Assembly (NCBI GenBank): GCA_017544525.1
Contig: JAFYEA010000025.1
Coordinates: 62,001 to 126,000, forward strand
Length of the DNA: 64,000 bases
Source: Bacilli bacterium
GTDB taxonomy: Bacteria; Bacillota_I; Bacilli_A; RF39; UBA660
Direction: 5' to 3'
Shown here: positions 35,197 through 45,050 of the stretch, piece by piece
How the letters are laid out: each line of letters opens with the position of its first letter
Numbering within the stretch: the stretch's first letter is position 1
Notes under the pieces: model-generated
Seen by the model: the letters and a program-made list of their open reading frames with translations, nothing else
What the model was told of the DNA's origin: nothing
Databases searched by the model: none
Position numbers and translations under genes: made by a program

Positions 35197-36306
35197 TTAG
35201 TGATTAGCAAAATATTCAACAATAGCATCAACTATTCTTTCACTAGCATGTCCATCTCCATATGGATTAGATGCTTTACTCATCTTATCATACGCTTTCT
35301 TATCAGTTAATAATTTTTTAGCTTCTTTATATATTGTTTTTTCATCAGTTCCTACTAATTTTAATGTACCAGCATCTATACCTTCTGGTCTCTCAGTAGT
35401 ATCTCTTAATACCAATACTGGTTTGCCTAAGGATGGTGCTTCTTCTTGAACTCCACCAGAATCAGACATAATCATATAACACTTATTTATAAAATTATGA
35501 AAATCAAAAACTTCAAGAGGTTCAATTAACTTAACTCTATTACAACCATCAAATATTTCATGAGCTACTTCCCTAACCCTTGGATTAAGATGAATTGGAT
35601 ATAAAACCTTAACATCGTCAAATTCATCAACTATTCTTCTAATAGCCTTAAATATATTTCTCATAGGATCCCCTAAGTTTTCCCTTCTATGAGCTGTTAC
35701 AAGTATCAATCTTTCATTATCTTTAATCCAATCAAGTTCCTTATTTTTATAATCTTCTTTTACAGTAGTTGCCATTGCATCAATTGCAGTATTACCAGTT
35801 ACATATATCTTAGTTTTATCGATATTTTCATCAATTAAATTTTGTCTACTTAAATTAGTTGGTGCAAAATACATATCAGTCATACAATCAACCATTTGTC
35901 TATTCATTTCTTCAGGATAAGGACTATATTTATCATTAGTTCTAAGTCCTGCTTCTACATGTCCAATAGTAACCTGATTATAGAAAGCTGCTAGAGCACC
36001 TGCAAATGTAGTAGTTGTATCACCATGAACAAGTACAATATCAGGTTTTACTTCTTTAATAACACCTTCAAGGCCATTTAATGCTCTAGTAGTAATATCA
36101 CTTAAAGTTTGCCCCTGTTTCATAATATTTAAATCATAATCAGGTTTAATTTTAAATGTTTCTAAAACTTGATCTAACATTTCTCTATGTTGCGCAGTAA
36201 CACATACTATAGATTTAACTCCCTTTCTCTTTTCTAATTCCTTTACAAGAGGCGCCATCTTAATAGCTTCTGGTCTTGTTCCAAATATACTCATTACTCT
36301 AATCAT
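35197..36306 (-). CDS. mnaA: UDP-N-acetylglucosamine 2-epimerase (non-hydrolysing)
   Basis: Converts UDP-GlcNAc to UDP-ManNAc, the precursor for the linkage unit of wall teichoic acid. IFGTRPEAIKMAPL, VTAQHREMLDQVL, LVHGDTTTTFAGALAAFY, GHVEAGLRT, TAHRRENLG and SDSGGVQEEAPSLGKPVLVLRD are all typical. The 369-residue length is standard. Its place between two glycerophosphotransferases and near a TagO-like gene supports a teichoic-acid linkage unit of GlcNAc-ManNAc. No TagA homolog is visible in the window. Confidence 0.96.
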   Translation of the reverse strand: MIRVMSIFGTRPEAIKMAPLVKELEKRKGVKSIVCVTAQHREMLDQVLETFKIKPDYDLNIMKQGQTLSDITTRALNGLEGVIKEVKPDIVLVHGDTTTTFAGALAAFYNQVTIGHVEAGLRTNDKYSPYPEEMNRQMVDCMTDMYFAPTNLSRQNLIDENIDKTKIYVTGNTAIDAMATTVKEDYKNKELDWIKDNERLILVTAHRRENLGDPMRNIFKAIRRIVDEFDDVKVLYPIHLNPRVREVAHEIFDGCNRVKLIEPLEVFDFHNFINKCYMIMSDSGGVQEEAPSLGKPVLVLRDTTERPEGIDAGTLKLVGTDEKTIYKEAKKLLTDKKAYDKMSKASNPYGDGHASERIVDAIVEYFANH

Positions 36307-36330
36307 ATTTTAATTGTTTCCTCTCAATCT

Positions 36331-38112
36331 CTATTTTTTTAAGTTAATTACTTTTAATTTCAATAATTCTTTAACTAATCTATCTCCATTTTTATTGTCG
36401 TGATATTCATTAATTTTCTTATATCTATCTTCATATTTTTTATCCATTTTATAATTCTTCTTAATAGCTTTTTTAACTTCACTAATCAATTCATCACAAC
36501 TATATACAGGTACTCCATCACAATTATTTTCATTAATAGGTGGAATAGCTTGATATTTTTCAATCAAATAATCTTTTTCAGCCCAATAATAAATTATATA
36601 TGCTCCTCTATAATGAGCATCATATGATGCAGAACTATAATCAGTTATATAAATCTTTGCTTTCTTTAATGCCGCAGTAACGTCATTTTGAACAACTTTT
36701 GAATATTTTTCATCAATTGAAGATAAACTCTTAGCAAATTTAGGGTGACATGAAATAACTAATTTATCAAGTAATCCTGCCTTTTCAAATGCTTTTACTA
36801 TTTTCATATATGTTTTATAGTAAGAAGTTTCTTTAATATGTTCGTTATTCATTATTAAAGCTTCTTCCCAAAATCTATATGTTAACATGACCATAATTTT
36901 GTCAGCATCACTATCCATTACACTAACATCAAATTTTGGCAATCCACATTTAATTAAATCACTTCTCTCAAAACCGCATTTATAAAATTGAGTTGCTTCT
37001 AATTCAGAAGATATAACTGCTTTATAATAATTAACTTGTTCTGATTGTTTATAAAAACCACTTGCTGCTGGGTTATCTACAGGTTTAGAAAACATAATAC
37101 CATGTTGTAAGAATATTAAAGGTTTTTTAGCAAGTTCCTCATTAATAGCTCTAAAATATATTCTAGTATTAATTACATGATTAGATAATTCAGATGAAAC
37201 AAAATATTTAGAAATAAAAATATATAAATAATGTTTAAAACTATATTTTTCTAATGTCCTATTAGGGTATTTTTCTTTAACTTTTTTATAATCATTACAA
37301 TTTTTGTTTATAACAAAATAAACTTTAGATTTTAAATCTTTTAATTGATTTATTTTTTCAAAAATATAATATCCAGATTCACATGCTCTATTTGTTTCTT
37401 TTTCAAACATAAGAACAATATCTTTCTTTCCAATTATCTTTGAAATAATATATGCTAGTTTCATTTTAAATACATTTTTTCTTTCATATTCTGGTTCCAT
37501 ATCAATATGAACTATTTTTAATCTATCATTATTAATTGTACTTCTAACGATTAAATACTTATTGCCTATTCTTTTTCTTGAATAATAGTTTATTCCCTTT
37601 TTAGGATTTTTTCTTCTAACTGAAACAAAATTACCATCTTTATCTCCTACCATAACATTGCTATGTATTTCTTCAGAACTTAAAACATCAGATACCTTTA
37701 TTTTACCCATAGCAAAATTCTTAAATATAGAAAATTTAAATGGTCTTTTTAATTTACCAACTATTTTATCATTTAAATATAAATTATCACAATCTTTATA
37801 TTTATTACTTATATCAGAATAAAAGCCCCAAAATTTAACATATTTCTTTGTTATTCTACTAAACATAAAAGATTTTCTATTTAATATTTTATTTAATTGA
37901 AATGTAATATATAATTTACCATTCTTAGTAAATAAATATGACCTTTTTCCATTTATCTCACGAGTTTCATATCCTTTAATCTTAATTTCACAATTACCTA
38001 AAAACTCCATATCACTTTCAAATAATTCATTAAAATTAAAAATTAACTTTCTCTTATTATAAACAACAATTACTTTATCATCTTTTTCTTCAATACTTAC
38101 GTCTAACTTCAT
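36331..38112 (-). CDS. CDP-glycerol glycerophosphotransferase family protein
   Basis: A 593-residue TagF/TagB-type enzyme. The first 220 residues are an unassigned beta-rich, Lys-rich region, and the catalytic domain from about 250 shows PLIFLQHGIMFSKPV, VMLTYRFWEEAL, ISCHPKFAKSL and IYITDYSSASYDAHYRGAY. A polymer backbone role is expected. It is one of three such enzymes in the locus. The start at 38112 is taken because an AAAGGTGA site precedes it; a GTG 15 bases further up is inside that site. Confidence 0.84.
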   Translation of the reverse strand: MKLDVSIEEKDDKVIVVYNKRKLIFNFNELFESDMEFLGNCEIKIKGYETREINGKRSYLFTKNGKLYITFQLNKILNRKSFMFSRITKKYVKFWGFYSDISNKYKDCDNLYLNDKIVGKLKRPFKFSIFKNFAMGKIKVSDVLSSEEIHSNVMVGDKDGNFVSVRRKNPKKGINYYSRKRIGNKYLIVRSTINNDRLKIVHIDMEPEYERKNVFKMKLAYIISKIIGKKDIVLMFEKETNRACESGYYIFEKINQLKDLKSKVYFVINKNCNDYKKVKEKYPNRTLEKYSFKHYLYIFISKYFVSSELSNHVINTRIYFRAINEELAKKPLIFLQHGIMFSKPVDNPAASGFYKQSEQVNYYKAVISSELEATQFYKCGFERSDLIKCGLPKFDVSVMDSDADKIMVMLTYRFWEEALIMNNEHIKETSYYKTYMKIVKAFEKAGLLDKLVISCHPKFAKSLSSIDEKYSKVVQNDVTAALKKAKIYITDYSSASYDAHYRGAYIIYYWAEKDYLIEKYQAIPPINENNCDGVPVYSCDELISEVKKAIKKNYKMDKKYEDRYKKINEYHDNKNGDRLVKELLKLKVINLKK

Positions 38113-38130
38113 ACCTTCACCTTTCACATA

Positions 38131-39189
38131 TTACTTCTTAATATTCTTTCTATCAAATATAATATTTGTTTTTAGTATTAAAAATAATACAATAAAAATT
38201 AATATTACATAACATCCAATTGTTATTTTTTTGTATCCTAATGTATAGAATATTGTTGTTATTGAGAACACAATATTAATTGCATATATAATTAATAATG
38301 TACTTTTCTTACTAAACTTCTTTAAGAATTGATGATGGATATGTTCTTTATCAGCTTGATCAATCTTTTGACCTTTTAGTTTTCTTCTAATAATAGCAAA
38401 TAAAGTATCCATAATTGGAATAGCAAGTAAGAAAGCTGGAATAATTAGTGATGTTAATGTAGTAGTCTTAAATCCAATTAAGAATATAACAGCTATCATT
38501 AATCCCAGGAATGTACTTCCAGCATCTCCTTGATATATCTTAGCAGGTGGAAAATTATGTACTAAATATCCAAGAGTTGCTCCTAACATTATTAAACTTA
38601 GTATAATATCTAATCCACCAAATTTATTTAATATAAATCCAATAATAGCTATTGTTAAAAAATATATTGATGATATTCCAGCACATAAACCATCTAAACC
38701 ATCAATTAAATTAATAGCATTTATAATAGCCACAATTATTAAAATTGTTAATATTGGAGAAAAAATTCCAAAATTAAGTGTTAATCCAAACATAGAAGCT
38801 TTTGTTAAACTTAGTCCACCATAAAATACAACTATACAAGCAACTACTATTTGAACTATTACTTTATATATATTAGGCATTGGTGTTTCACTCTTAGTCA
38901 TATCATCAAATAAACCAAGTAACATAATCAAAAATGCAGAAATCAATATAGATAACATTAAATTGTTCTTTGGTGCAAATAACATATAACTAAGTACAAA
39001 AGATAAAAATATTCCAATACCACCAAGTAATGGCATAGGTTTAGTATGTATCTTTCTCTTATCATTAGGATAATCTAAAACTTTTAAAAAAACTGCTACT
39101 CTTTTCATCATTTCAACAAATATTAATGATGATAAAAATGTAACAAAAATTATTAAAAATATATTATATCCATTTACATTTAAATCCAT
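38131..39189 (-). CDS. tagO: TagO/WecA-like undecaprenyl-phosphate GlcNAc-1-phosphate transferase
   Basis: A polytopic membrane enzyme with about ten helices that starts wall polymer synthesis by moving GlcNAc-1-phosphate to undecaprenyl phosphate. Family motifs are HTKPMPLLGGIGIF, LGLFDDMTKSE, NLIDGLDGLCAG, KIYQGDAGSTFLG and the cytoplasmic HIHHQFLKK loop. At 352 residues it is full length. It is the first gene of the minus-strand wall-polymer locus and has its own promoter. MraY is excluded by the loop signature. Confidence 0.92.
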   Translation of the reverse strand: MDLNVNGYNIFLIIFVTFLSSLIFVEMMKRVAVFLKVLDYPNDKRKIHTKPMPLLGGIGIFLSFVLSYMLFAPKNNLMLSILISAFLIMLLGLFDDMTKSETPMPNIYKVIVQIVVACIVVFYGGLSLTKASMFGLTLNFGIFSPILTILIIVAIINAINLIDGLDGLCAGISSIYFLTIAIIGFILNKFGGLDIILSLIMLGATLGYLVHNFPPAKIYQGDAGSTFLGLMIAVIFLIGFKTTTLTSLIIPAFLLAIPIMDTLFAIIRRKLKGQKIDQADKEHIHHQFLKKFSKKSTLLIIYAINIVFSITTIFYTLGYKKITIGCYVILIFIVLFLILKTNIIFDRKNIKK

Positions 39190-39208
39190 ATTATCACGTC
39201 CTACAATT

Positions 39209-39238
39209 ATTATAAAACATTAAACGCCCTTATTTCAA
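39209..39238 (-). promoter_or_regulatory. sigma-A promoter of the wall-polymer locus
   Basis: TTGAAA (39233-39238) and TATAAT (39209-39214) on the minus strand, 18 bases apart, upstream of the tagO-like gene. Confidence 0.7.
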
Positions 39239-39301
39239 CATAAATGTACTTTAAAAATAGTGTAAAATACCAATTAATATAATGAAAAATTTATATTATT
39301 T

Positions 39302-39310
39302 TGCTATAAT
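39302..39310 (+). promoter_or_regulatory. extended -10 promoter of the 39343 operon
   Basis: TGCTATAAT on the plus strand, 32 bases before the gene start, with only a weak -35. It is divergent from the tagO-like promoter. Confidence 0.5.
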
Positions 39311-39342
39311 AAAATATGAAAAATAAGAATGGAGGAAAGTCT

Positions 39343-41613
39343 ATGAACAAAAAAGTATTATTGTTAATTCTTTTATCATGTTTATTATTTCTTCCAGGAA
39401 ACGTTTATGCTGCTTATGATGCTATTATAAGTGGTAATTCAGTTAGAATAAGAAGTGGTGCTGGTACAGAAAATTCAGCTTTATATACAGTTAATTCTGG
39501 TACTCCTATTTCTGTTGTAGATAAAACATTATACTCTGGTACAGGTTGTTCTAAAAAATGGTATAAAGTTATTTATAAAAATAAAACAGGTTATGTATGT
39601 TCATCATATGTTAAATTTGTAGATAATAGTTATTCAGGAATGAATACATCTGATTGGACAGCTAGAGTTAATGGAAATAATATTAACATCAGAAAAGGAG
39701 CTGGAACAAATTATGCTTCAGTTGGGACTTTATCTTTAGGAGTAAATGTTAAAATATTATCCACATCTTCCTCAAGTGATAGCAATTGTTCAACAAAAAA
39801 ATGGTATAAAATTCAATATTACAATAATAAAACAGCATATATATGTTCAAAATATGTAACTAAAAAAGAAAGCATTACTGCTACTGATGAAGAATATGCT
39901 TCAACATTAAGGACAACTGGTTTCCCTGATTCATATATTCCATATTTAACATATTTACATAATAAACATCCAGAATGGACATTTATAGCAAAGAACACTA
40001 AAGTTGCTTTCTCTACTGCAGTAAGTAGTGAAGAAGGTAAAAACTATATGCAAACAACAAATGATAATTATAGAACTTCAAATAAGCCAGCAGAAGGATC
40101 ATCATGGTTCTATGCTAATACTGGTGTAATAGCATTTTATATGGACCCAAGAAACTGGTTAACTGAAAGTAGAATATTCATGTTTGAAAAATTAGACTAT
40201 ACACAAGAATTTGATGATAAATATCCTCAAATGATTAAATCAATATTTGGAACTGGTAAATTATCAGCCGATAAATATACTATTCCAATGTTTAATGCTG
40301 GAAAAACAAATAAAATAAGTCCAGTACATATAGCAAGTAGAATTAAACAAGAAGTAGGTGCTAATGGAAGTGCTTCAACAAGTGGCGGAGAATTTACTTG
40401 GAAAGGTAAAAAATATAGTGGATATTATAACTTCTTCAATATTGGTGCTTATGAAGTTACAATTGATGGAGTACACTACTCTGCTGTAACTAGAGGTCTT
40501 GCTTATGCAGCTAAACTAGTTAGAAGTTCTGGTTCATTATGGGATAATATTGAAACAGCTATTACTGAAGGAAGTCAATTCCTTGCAAACGGATATATAA
40601 ATAGTGGTCAAGGTACTTTATATTATCAAAAATTTAACGTTTCTCCTGATGCTCATTATTCAAGATATACTCATCAATATATGACTAATATACAAGCTCC
40701 TGCTACTGAAGGAAATTCTGCATATAATTCATATAAGGCAGCTGGAATACTAAATGAACCATTCATATTTGAAATTCCAATTTATAGTTATATGCCACCA
40801 GTTACTTCATTACCTGCTTCAGGAGATATGAATAATAATTTATCTACTCTTGAAATAGTAGGATATTCAATTAGTCCTGACTTTGATGAAGATGTTATTA
40901 CATATGAAACTTTTGTACCAAGTACAACGAATGAAGTAACTATTAATGCAACAGCTCAAAGTTCAAAAGCAACAGTTACTGGAACAGGTACAATAACTTT
41001 AAATGATGAGGATACAGATGTAACAATAACAGTTAAATCTGAAACACAAGATGAAAAGAAATATACAGTTACTATTAAAAAAGCTAATAATAATGATAAC
41101 AACGATAATAATGGCAACAACAATACTGGTAATGACAACAACGGAAACACAAATACTAATAATGATAATACTGACCAACCAACAACTACAATAGATACGA
41201 TATTAAATAATACAGCAATTAGTGCAAATAATGATATTATTACAAATGTTAAATACAACACTAGCGCTTCAACAGTATTAAATAAAATAACAAGTGCAGG
41301 AGCAACAAGTGCTACAATAACTGATAGTAGTAACAATCAAATAACAAATAGTACTTATATTGGAACTGGCTATAAATTAACAATTACTTTAAATAACGAA
41401 ACAAAGACATATACATTTGTAATTAAAGGTGATACTTCTGGAGATGGTAAAATAAATTCTCTTGATTTATTGCAAATATTAAAACATATTAATGGTGATA
41501 AAAAATTAACATCTTCTTATCTAAAAGCAGCAGATACTTCATTAGATGGAAAAGTTAATACATTAGACTTATTACAAGTGTTAAAACATATTAATGGTGA
41601 TAAAAAACTTTAA
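39343..41613 (+). CDS. secreted SH3b / glucosaminidase-like / dockerin protein
   Basis: A 756-residue secreted protein. After a signal peptide (VLLLILLSCLLFLPGNVYA) come two bacterial SH3 repeats (about 20-85 and 95-165; VNGNNINIRKGAGTNYASVG is typical), then a GH73-like glucosaminidase domain (about 205-470) with SPVHIASRIKQEVG containing the probable catalytic Glu and YNFFNIGAYE. A cadherin-like beta-sandwich (about 490-580), an Asn-rich linker, an unknown small domain and a C-terminal dockerin-type pair of calcium loops (DTSGDGKINSLD and DTSLDGKVNTLD) follow. It probably cleaves the glycan of peptidoglycan. The start at 39343 has GGAGG upstream. Confidence 0.85.
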   Translation: MNKKVLLLILLSCLLFLPGNVYAAYDAIISGNSVRIRSGAGTENSALYTVNSGTPISVVDKTLYSGTGCSKKWYKVIYKNKTGYVCSSYVKFVDNSYSGMNTSDWTARVNGNNINIRKGAGTNYASVGTLSLGVNVKILSTSSSSDSNCSTKKWYKIQYYNNKTAYICSKYVTKKESITATDEEYASTLRTTGFPDSYIPYLTYLHNKHPEWTFIAKNTKVAFSTAVSSEEGKNYMQTTNDNYRTSNKPAEGSSWFYANTGVIAFYMDPRNWLTESRIFMFEKLDYTQEFDDKYPQMIKSIFGTGKLSADKYTIPMFNAGKTNKISPVHIASRIKQEVGANGSASTSGGEFTWKGKKYSGYYNFFNIGAYEVTIDGVHYSAVTRGLAYAAKLVRSSGSLWDNIETAITEGSQFLANGYINSGQGTLYYQKFNVSPDAHYSRYTHQYMTNIQAPATEGNSAYNSYKAAGILNEPFIFEIPIYSYMPPVTSLPASGDMNNNLSTLEIVGYSISPDFDEDVITYETFVPSTTNEVTINATAQSSKATVTGTGTITLNDEDTDVTITVKSETQDEKKYTVTIKKANNNDNNDNNGNNNTGNDNNGNTNTNNDNTDQPTTTIDTILNNTAISANNDIITNVKYNTSASTVLNKITSAGATSATITDSSNNQITNSTYIGTGYKLTITLNNETKTYTFVIKGDTSGDGKINSLDLLQILKHINGDKKLTSSYLKAADTSLDGKVNTLDLLQVLKHINGDKKL

Positions 41614-41626
41614 TTAGGAGGCATGA

Positions 41627-43138
41627 ATGAAAAAATTTTATAAAATAATAAGCATAATTCTTTTAAGTATTATGCTCTTCTTTATACACTTAAGTCCAAT
41701 ACTGGCAGCTTCTGCTACAATAAGTATATCTTCTTCAAGTAGCAAAGTAGTAGTGGGAAAAGAATTTAATGTAACAATTAAAATAAAATCTTCCTCCTAT
41801 TTTGGTACATGGGAATTTACTCCAAGTTATGATAAATCAAAATTTAAAATGACTAGTGGTAAGACAAGCGTAATAGGTTATGGAAAAGCAAAAGAAAAAT
41901 CATTTAGTTATAGATTTAAAGCAATAGGCACTGGAACTGGCACTATAACTGTAAAAAGCGTCGCTGTAAGAGATTATAGTTCAGAAAAAGAAATGAAGAT
42001 TTCTAAAGGAAGTAAAACTATTACAGTTATTACTCAAGCCCAATTGGAAGCTTCTTATTCAAAGAATAATAATCTAAAAAGTTTATCAATAGATGGAATA
42101 AAACTAAACCCATCATTTAATAAAAATACTACTACTTATAAAGTGAATGCTAATGCAAATACAACTAAAGTAAACATCAAAGGTAAAGTAGAAGATTCTA
42201 AATCAAGAGTATCTGGTTTAGGAAAACATAAAGTATCTGAAGGAGAAAATAAAATAAAAGTAACAGTAACTGCTCAAAATGGTAGTACTAAAACATATAC
42301 AATCATAGTTAATGTTACTGATCCAAATCCAATAAAAGTAACAATTGATAATAAAAACTATACTGTTGTTAAAAGAGAAAGCAGTTTAGATATGCCAACA
42401 GGTTTTGAAAAAACAACTGTTTCAATTAACAACCAAAAAATACCAGGATTCTTTAATGAAACAACGAAATATACATTAGTTGGTCTTAAAGATGAAGAAG
42501 GAGATATAGAATTATTTAAATATGATTCTGAATCAAATACATATTCAAAATATATAAATTTTGATTTAGAGAAAATGCAAATGATTCCTTTATCAATAGA
42601 TCAAGAATTTAATAAAAGTTTTAATAAAACAACAGTAATAATAGATGAAGTAGAAATTGAAGCATTAAGAAAGAATGATAGTGATTTTTATATTATACAC
42701 GCTTTAGACTTCACCACTGGAAAAGATGACTATTATTTATATGATAGCATTACTAATACTATGGTTAGATATTCAGAAGAAAAAGTAAAAGTCATAGATA
42801 ATTCTTCTAAATTTTTAAAACAAATATCTAATTATAAAAAAATGATTTTACTACTAGGTATAGAAACTGTTATAATAATATTTGTGCTTATTGGTATATT
42901 ATTTTCAAAAATGAAGAAAAATAAAAAAAGAAGAAAATATATTCAAGAAAAGATGCTTGAAGAAAAAAAGAAAAAAGAAAAAGAATCAATAGAAGAAAAA
43001 AAAGAAGAACCTATTGAAGATAAGAAAAAAGAAAATAATGTAAAAAAGAAAAATACTAATACAAAAAATAAAAATGGTAAAAAGAAGAAAGAAGTGCTAA
43101 AAGATGACGAAAGTAAAGAAGAAAAAGAAAATATTTAG
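41627..43138 (+). CDS. membrane-anchored surface protein with cohesin-like and cadherin-like modules
   Basis: A 503-residue protein. A signal peptide (to about residue 27) leads into a domain of about 110 residues starting ATISISSSSSKVVVGKEFNV and containing GTWEFTPSYDKSKFKM, which looks like a cohesin or related Ig-like fold. A cadherin-like sandwich (about 145-230) and an unassigned region follow. One transmembrane helix lies near 405-428, and the C-terminal tail is very Lys/Glu-rich and cytoplasmic. It follows the dockerin-bearing hydrolase by 13 bases with an AGGAGG site, so a cohesin-dockerin pair is an attractive inference. It overlaps the LCP gene by 35 bases. Confidence 0.65.
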   Translation: MKKFYKIISIILLSIMLFFIHLSPILAASATISISSSSSKVVVGKEFNVTIKIKSSSYFGTWEFTPSYDKSKFKMTSGKTSVIGYGKAKEKSFSYRFKAIGTGTGTITVKSVAVRDYSSEKEMKISKGSKTITVITQAQLEASYSKNNNLKSLSIDGIKLNPSFNKNTTTYKVNANANTTKVNIKGKVEDSKSRVSGLGKHKVSEGENKIKVTVTAQNGSTKTYTIIVNVTDPNPIKVTIDNKNYTVVKRESSLDMPTGFEKTTVSINNQKIPGFFNETTKYTLVGLKDEEGDIELFKYDSESNTYSKYINFDLEKMQMIPLSIDQEFNKSFNKTTVIIDEVEIEALRKNDSDFYIIHALDFTTGKDDYYLYDSITNTMVRYSEEKVKVIDNSSKFLKQISNYKKMILLLGIETVIIIFVLIGILFSKMKKNKKRRKYIQEKMLEEKKKKEKESIEEKKEEPIEDKKKENNVKKKNTNTKNKNGKKKKEVLKDDESKEEKENI

Positions 43139-45020
43139 AACAGTAATGAGTTTATTATTTTCATTATTGTTACTAGCAGGAGTATTTTTAGTAGGATATA
43201 CAATGTATTTATATAAAGGGATAGATCTTGTATATAGAGTAATGGGATTTGCTATTTCAATCTATTTATTTCTATTTCTTTCATATTTACTACTTAGAAG
43301 TATAAAAAAGAAAGGAGTTATGTCTTTTCTTATTCCATTTATTCTGACATTAATAGTAATAGCTATTGAAGGCGCAGCATTTTATTATTTAACTAAAGTA
43401 TATAAACAAATAGATGATTTAAGTAATACTAATACTAATATGAAATATACATCTCTTGTATCTTATAATAAAGAACTTAAATCAGAAAAAGATTTAGTTA
43501 ATAAAAAAATAGGAATTGTTAATGATAAAACAGATATAGAAGGAAATGTTCTACCACTTGAAGTTATTGAAGAATTAGGTCTTAAAAAGAATAATACAAT
43601 AGTAGAATATGATTCAACACTAGAACTATTATATGCAGTTAAAAATAACAAAGTGGATGCAGGATTCTTCAGTAGTAACTATGTAGATATGTTTTACTCT
43701 ATTGAAGGATATGAAACAATAGAAGAAGATACTGTTGTTCTATATGAAAAATCAAAAGAATATGAAAATACTGAGGAAGATATAAAAAGTGAAGGAGCTT
43801 CACTTAATAAACCGTTTAGTATGTTATTAATAGGTGTTGACTCTTCTAAAGATGGTGTTACATCAGGATATAATGCAGATGTATTATTACTAGTAACATT
43901 CAATCCTAAGACATTAAGAGCTACTCTTACATCAGTTCCAAGAGATATGTATTTAAAAACAGCATGTTCAAATGGAGCATATAGAAGAATAAATACTACT
44001 ACTTGGGGAAGCTCATCTTCATGTGCAGTTCAAACAATAGAAAGATTATTTGACGTAGATATTGATTATTATGCAAAAGTAAACTTTAAAGGTGTTGTTA
44101 AACTAGTTAATGCAGTTGGTGGTATTGATGTAGATGTCCCTTATTCATTTTGTGAACAAAACAGTTCAAGAAAATGGGGTAAAAATACAGTATATGTTGA
44201 TAAAGGACAACAACACTTAACTGGTGAACAAGCTCTAGCCCTAGCAAGGAATAGAAAAACAAATAAACATTGCCCTAAATTAAATGGTGGTAATAGAAGT
44301 GACTATACAAGAGGTAAAAACCAAATGAAAGTTATCTTAGGTATAGTTAAAGCAGGAACTAAAATAACAGATCCTAATAAAGTAGTAAGTGTTCTTGATA
44401 CAGTAAAATCTAATTTACAAACAAATATAAAATCAAAAGATTTATTATCACTTTATAATTTGGCTAAATCAATAGTTGTATCAGATGGAACAAACTTAAT
44501 AAATGTACAAAGAATGCAATTAAGTGGTTATGGTGTTTATGGCAAAGTATATGATCCATCATCAAAGAGCTATCCAGCTGTTACTATTCCATATAATGGA
44601 AGTATTAATGATATTAAAAAAGAAATAAAAGCTAATTTAAAAAATTCAAAAATATCAGCAGTTAAAAAGACATCATTTGATCTAAATAAAGAATATAAAG
44701 ATACAGTAATTGGTCAAGGAAGTTATAGTCAAGCTAGAATCGCTACTCTTGCTAATGTATCTGGATATTCAGTATCTAAGATTAAGAACTATGCTTCATC
44801 AAATGGATTAAAACTAAAATTCATAGATAAAGCAACTGGTCAAACAGTTAATATAAGTGATTGGAGTGAATATACATTTAGTTCTCAAAAAGAGCACAAA
44901 GACACTATATTAGAACAAGTAAGTACATTAACAATATATGTTAAAAAGAAAGTTGTTCAACAACAACAAACTGAAGAACCAACTAATCCTAGTGAGCCAA
45001 CTGAACAAGGAGGACAATAA
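43104..45020 (+). CDS. LytR-CpsA-Psr (LCP) family transferase with extra domains
   Basis: An LCP protein, expected to ligate wall polymer from its lipid carrier to peptidoglycan. Three N-terminal membrane helices (about residues 13-90) precede a domain of about 100 residues that looks like a small periplasmic-binding lobe (KKIGIVNDKTDIEG, VDAGFFSSNYVDMF). The LCP catalytic domain starts at about 235 with MLLIGVDSS, then VSVPRDMYL-like TSVPRDMYLK, INTTTWG and ALALARNRK. The C-terminus has a PASTA-like segment and a Pro/Glu/Gln tail. The 35-base overlap with the upstream gene is unusual. It ends with a strong terminator. Confidence 0.9.
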   Translation: MTKVKKKKKIFRTVMSLLFSLLLLAGVFLVGYTMYLYKGIDLVYRVMGFAISIYLFLFLSYLLLRSIKKKGVMSFLIPFILTLIVIAIEGAAFYYLTKVYKQIDDLSNTNTNMKYTSLVSYNKELKSEKDLVNKKIGIVNDKTDIEGNVLPLEVIEELGLKKNNTIVEYDSTLELLYAVKNNKVDAGFFSSNYVDMFYSIEGYETIEEDTVVLYEKSKEYENTEEDIKSEGASLNKPFSMLLIGVDSSKDGVTSGYNADVLLLVTFNPKTLRATLTSVPRDMYLKTACSNGAYRRINTTTWGSSSSCAVQTIERLFDVDIDYYAKVNFKGVVKLVNAVGGIDVDVPYSFCEQNSSRKWGKNTVYVDKGQQHLTGEQALALARNRKTNKHCPKLNGGNRSDYTRGKNQMKVILGIVKAGTKITDPNKVVSVLDTVKSNLQTNIKSKDLLSLYNLAKSIVVSDGTNLINVQRMQLSGYGVYGKVYDPSSKSYPAVTIPYNGSINDIKKEIKANLKNSKISAVKKTSFDLNKEYKDTVIGQGSYSQARIATLANVSGYSVSKIKNYASSNGLKLKFIDKATGQTVNISDWSEYTFSSQKEHKDTILEQVSTLTIYVKKKVVQQQQTEEPTNPSEPTEQGGQ

Positions 45021-45050
45021 AAAATCTGAAATTAATCAGATTTTTTTATT
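45017..45050. terminator. bidirectional terminator between convergent genes
   Basis: AAAATCTGA (45021-45029) pairs with TCAGATTTT (45036-45044), 6-base loop, with T and A runs on either side. It separates the LCP gene and the minus-strand gene ending at 45046. Confidence 0.85.

Noticed and set aside
41090..41180. Simple-sequence AAT/AAC-rich stretch as a DNA repeat element
   Set aside because: It encodes the Asn-rich linker of the glucosaminidase-dockerin protein and has no exact repeat unit suggesting a CRISPR or satellite.
39343..43138. Cellulosome component
   Set aside because: Only one dockerin enzyme and one cohesin-like module are present, the enzyme domain is peptidoglycan-type, and no plant-polysaccharide hydrolases are in the window.
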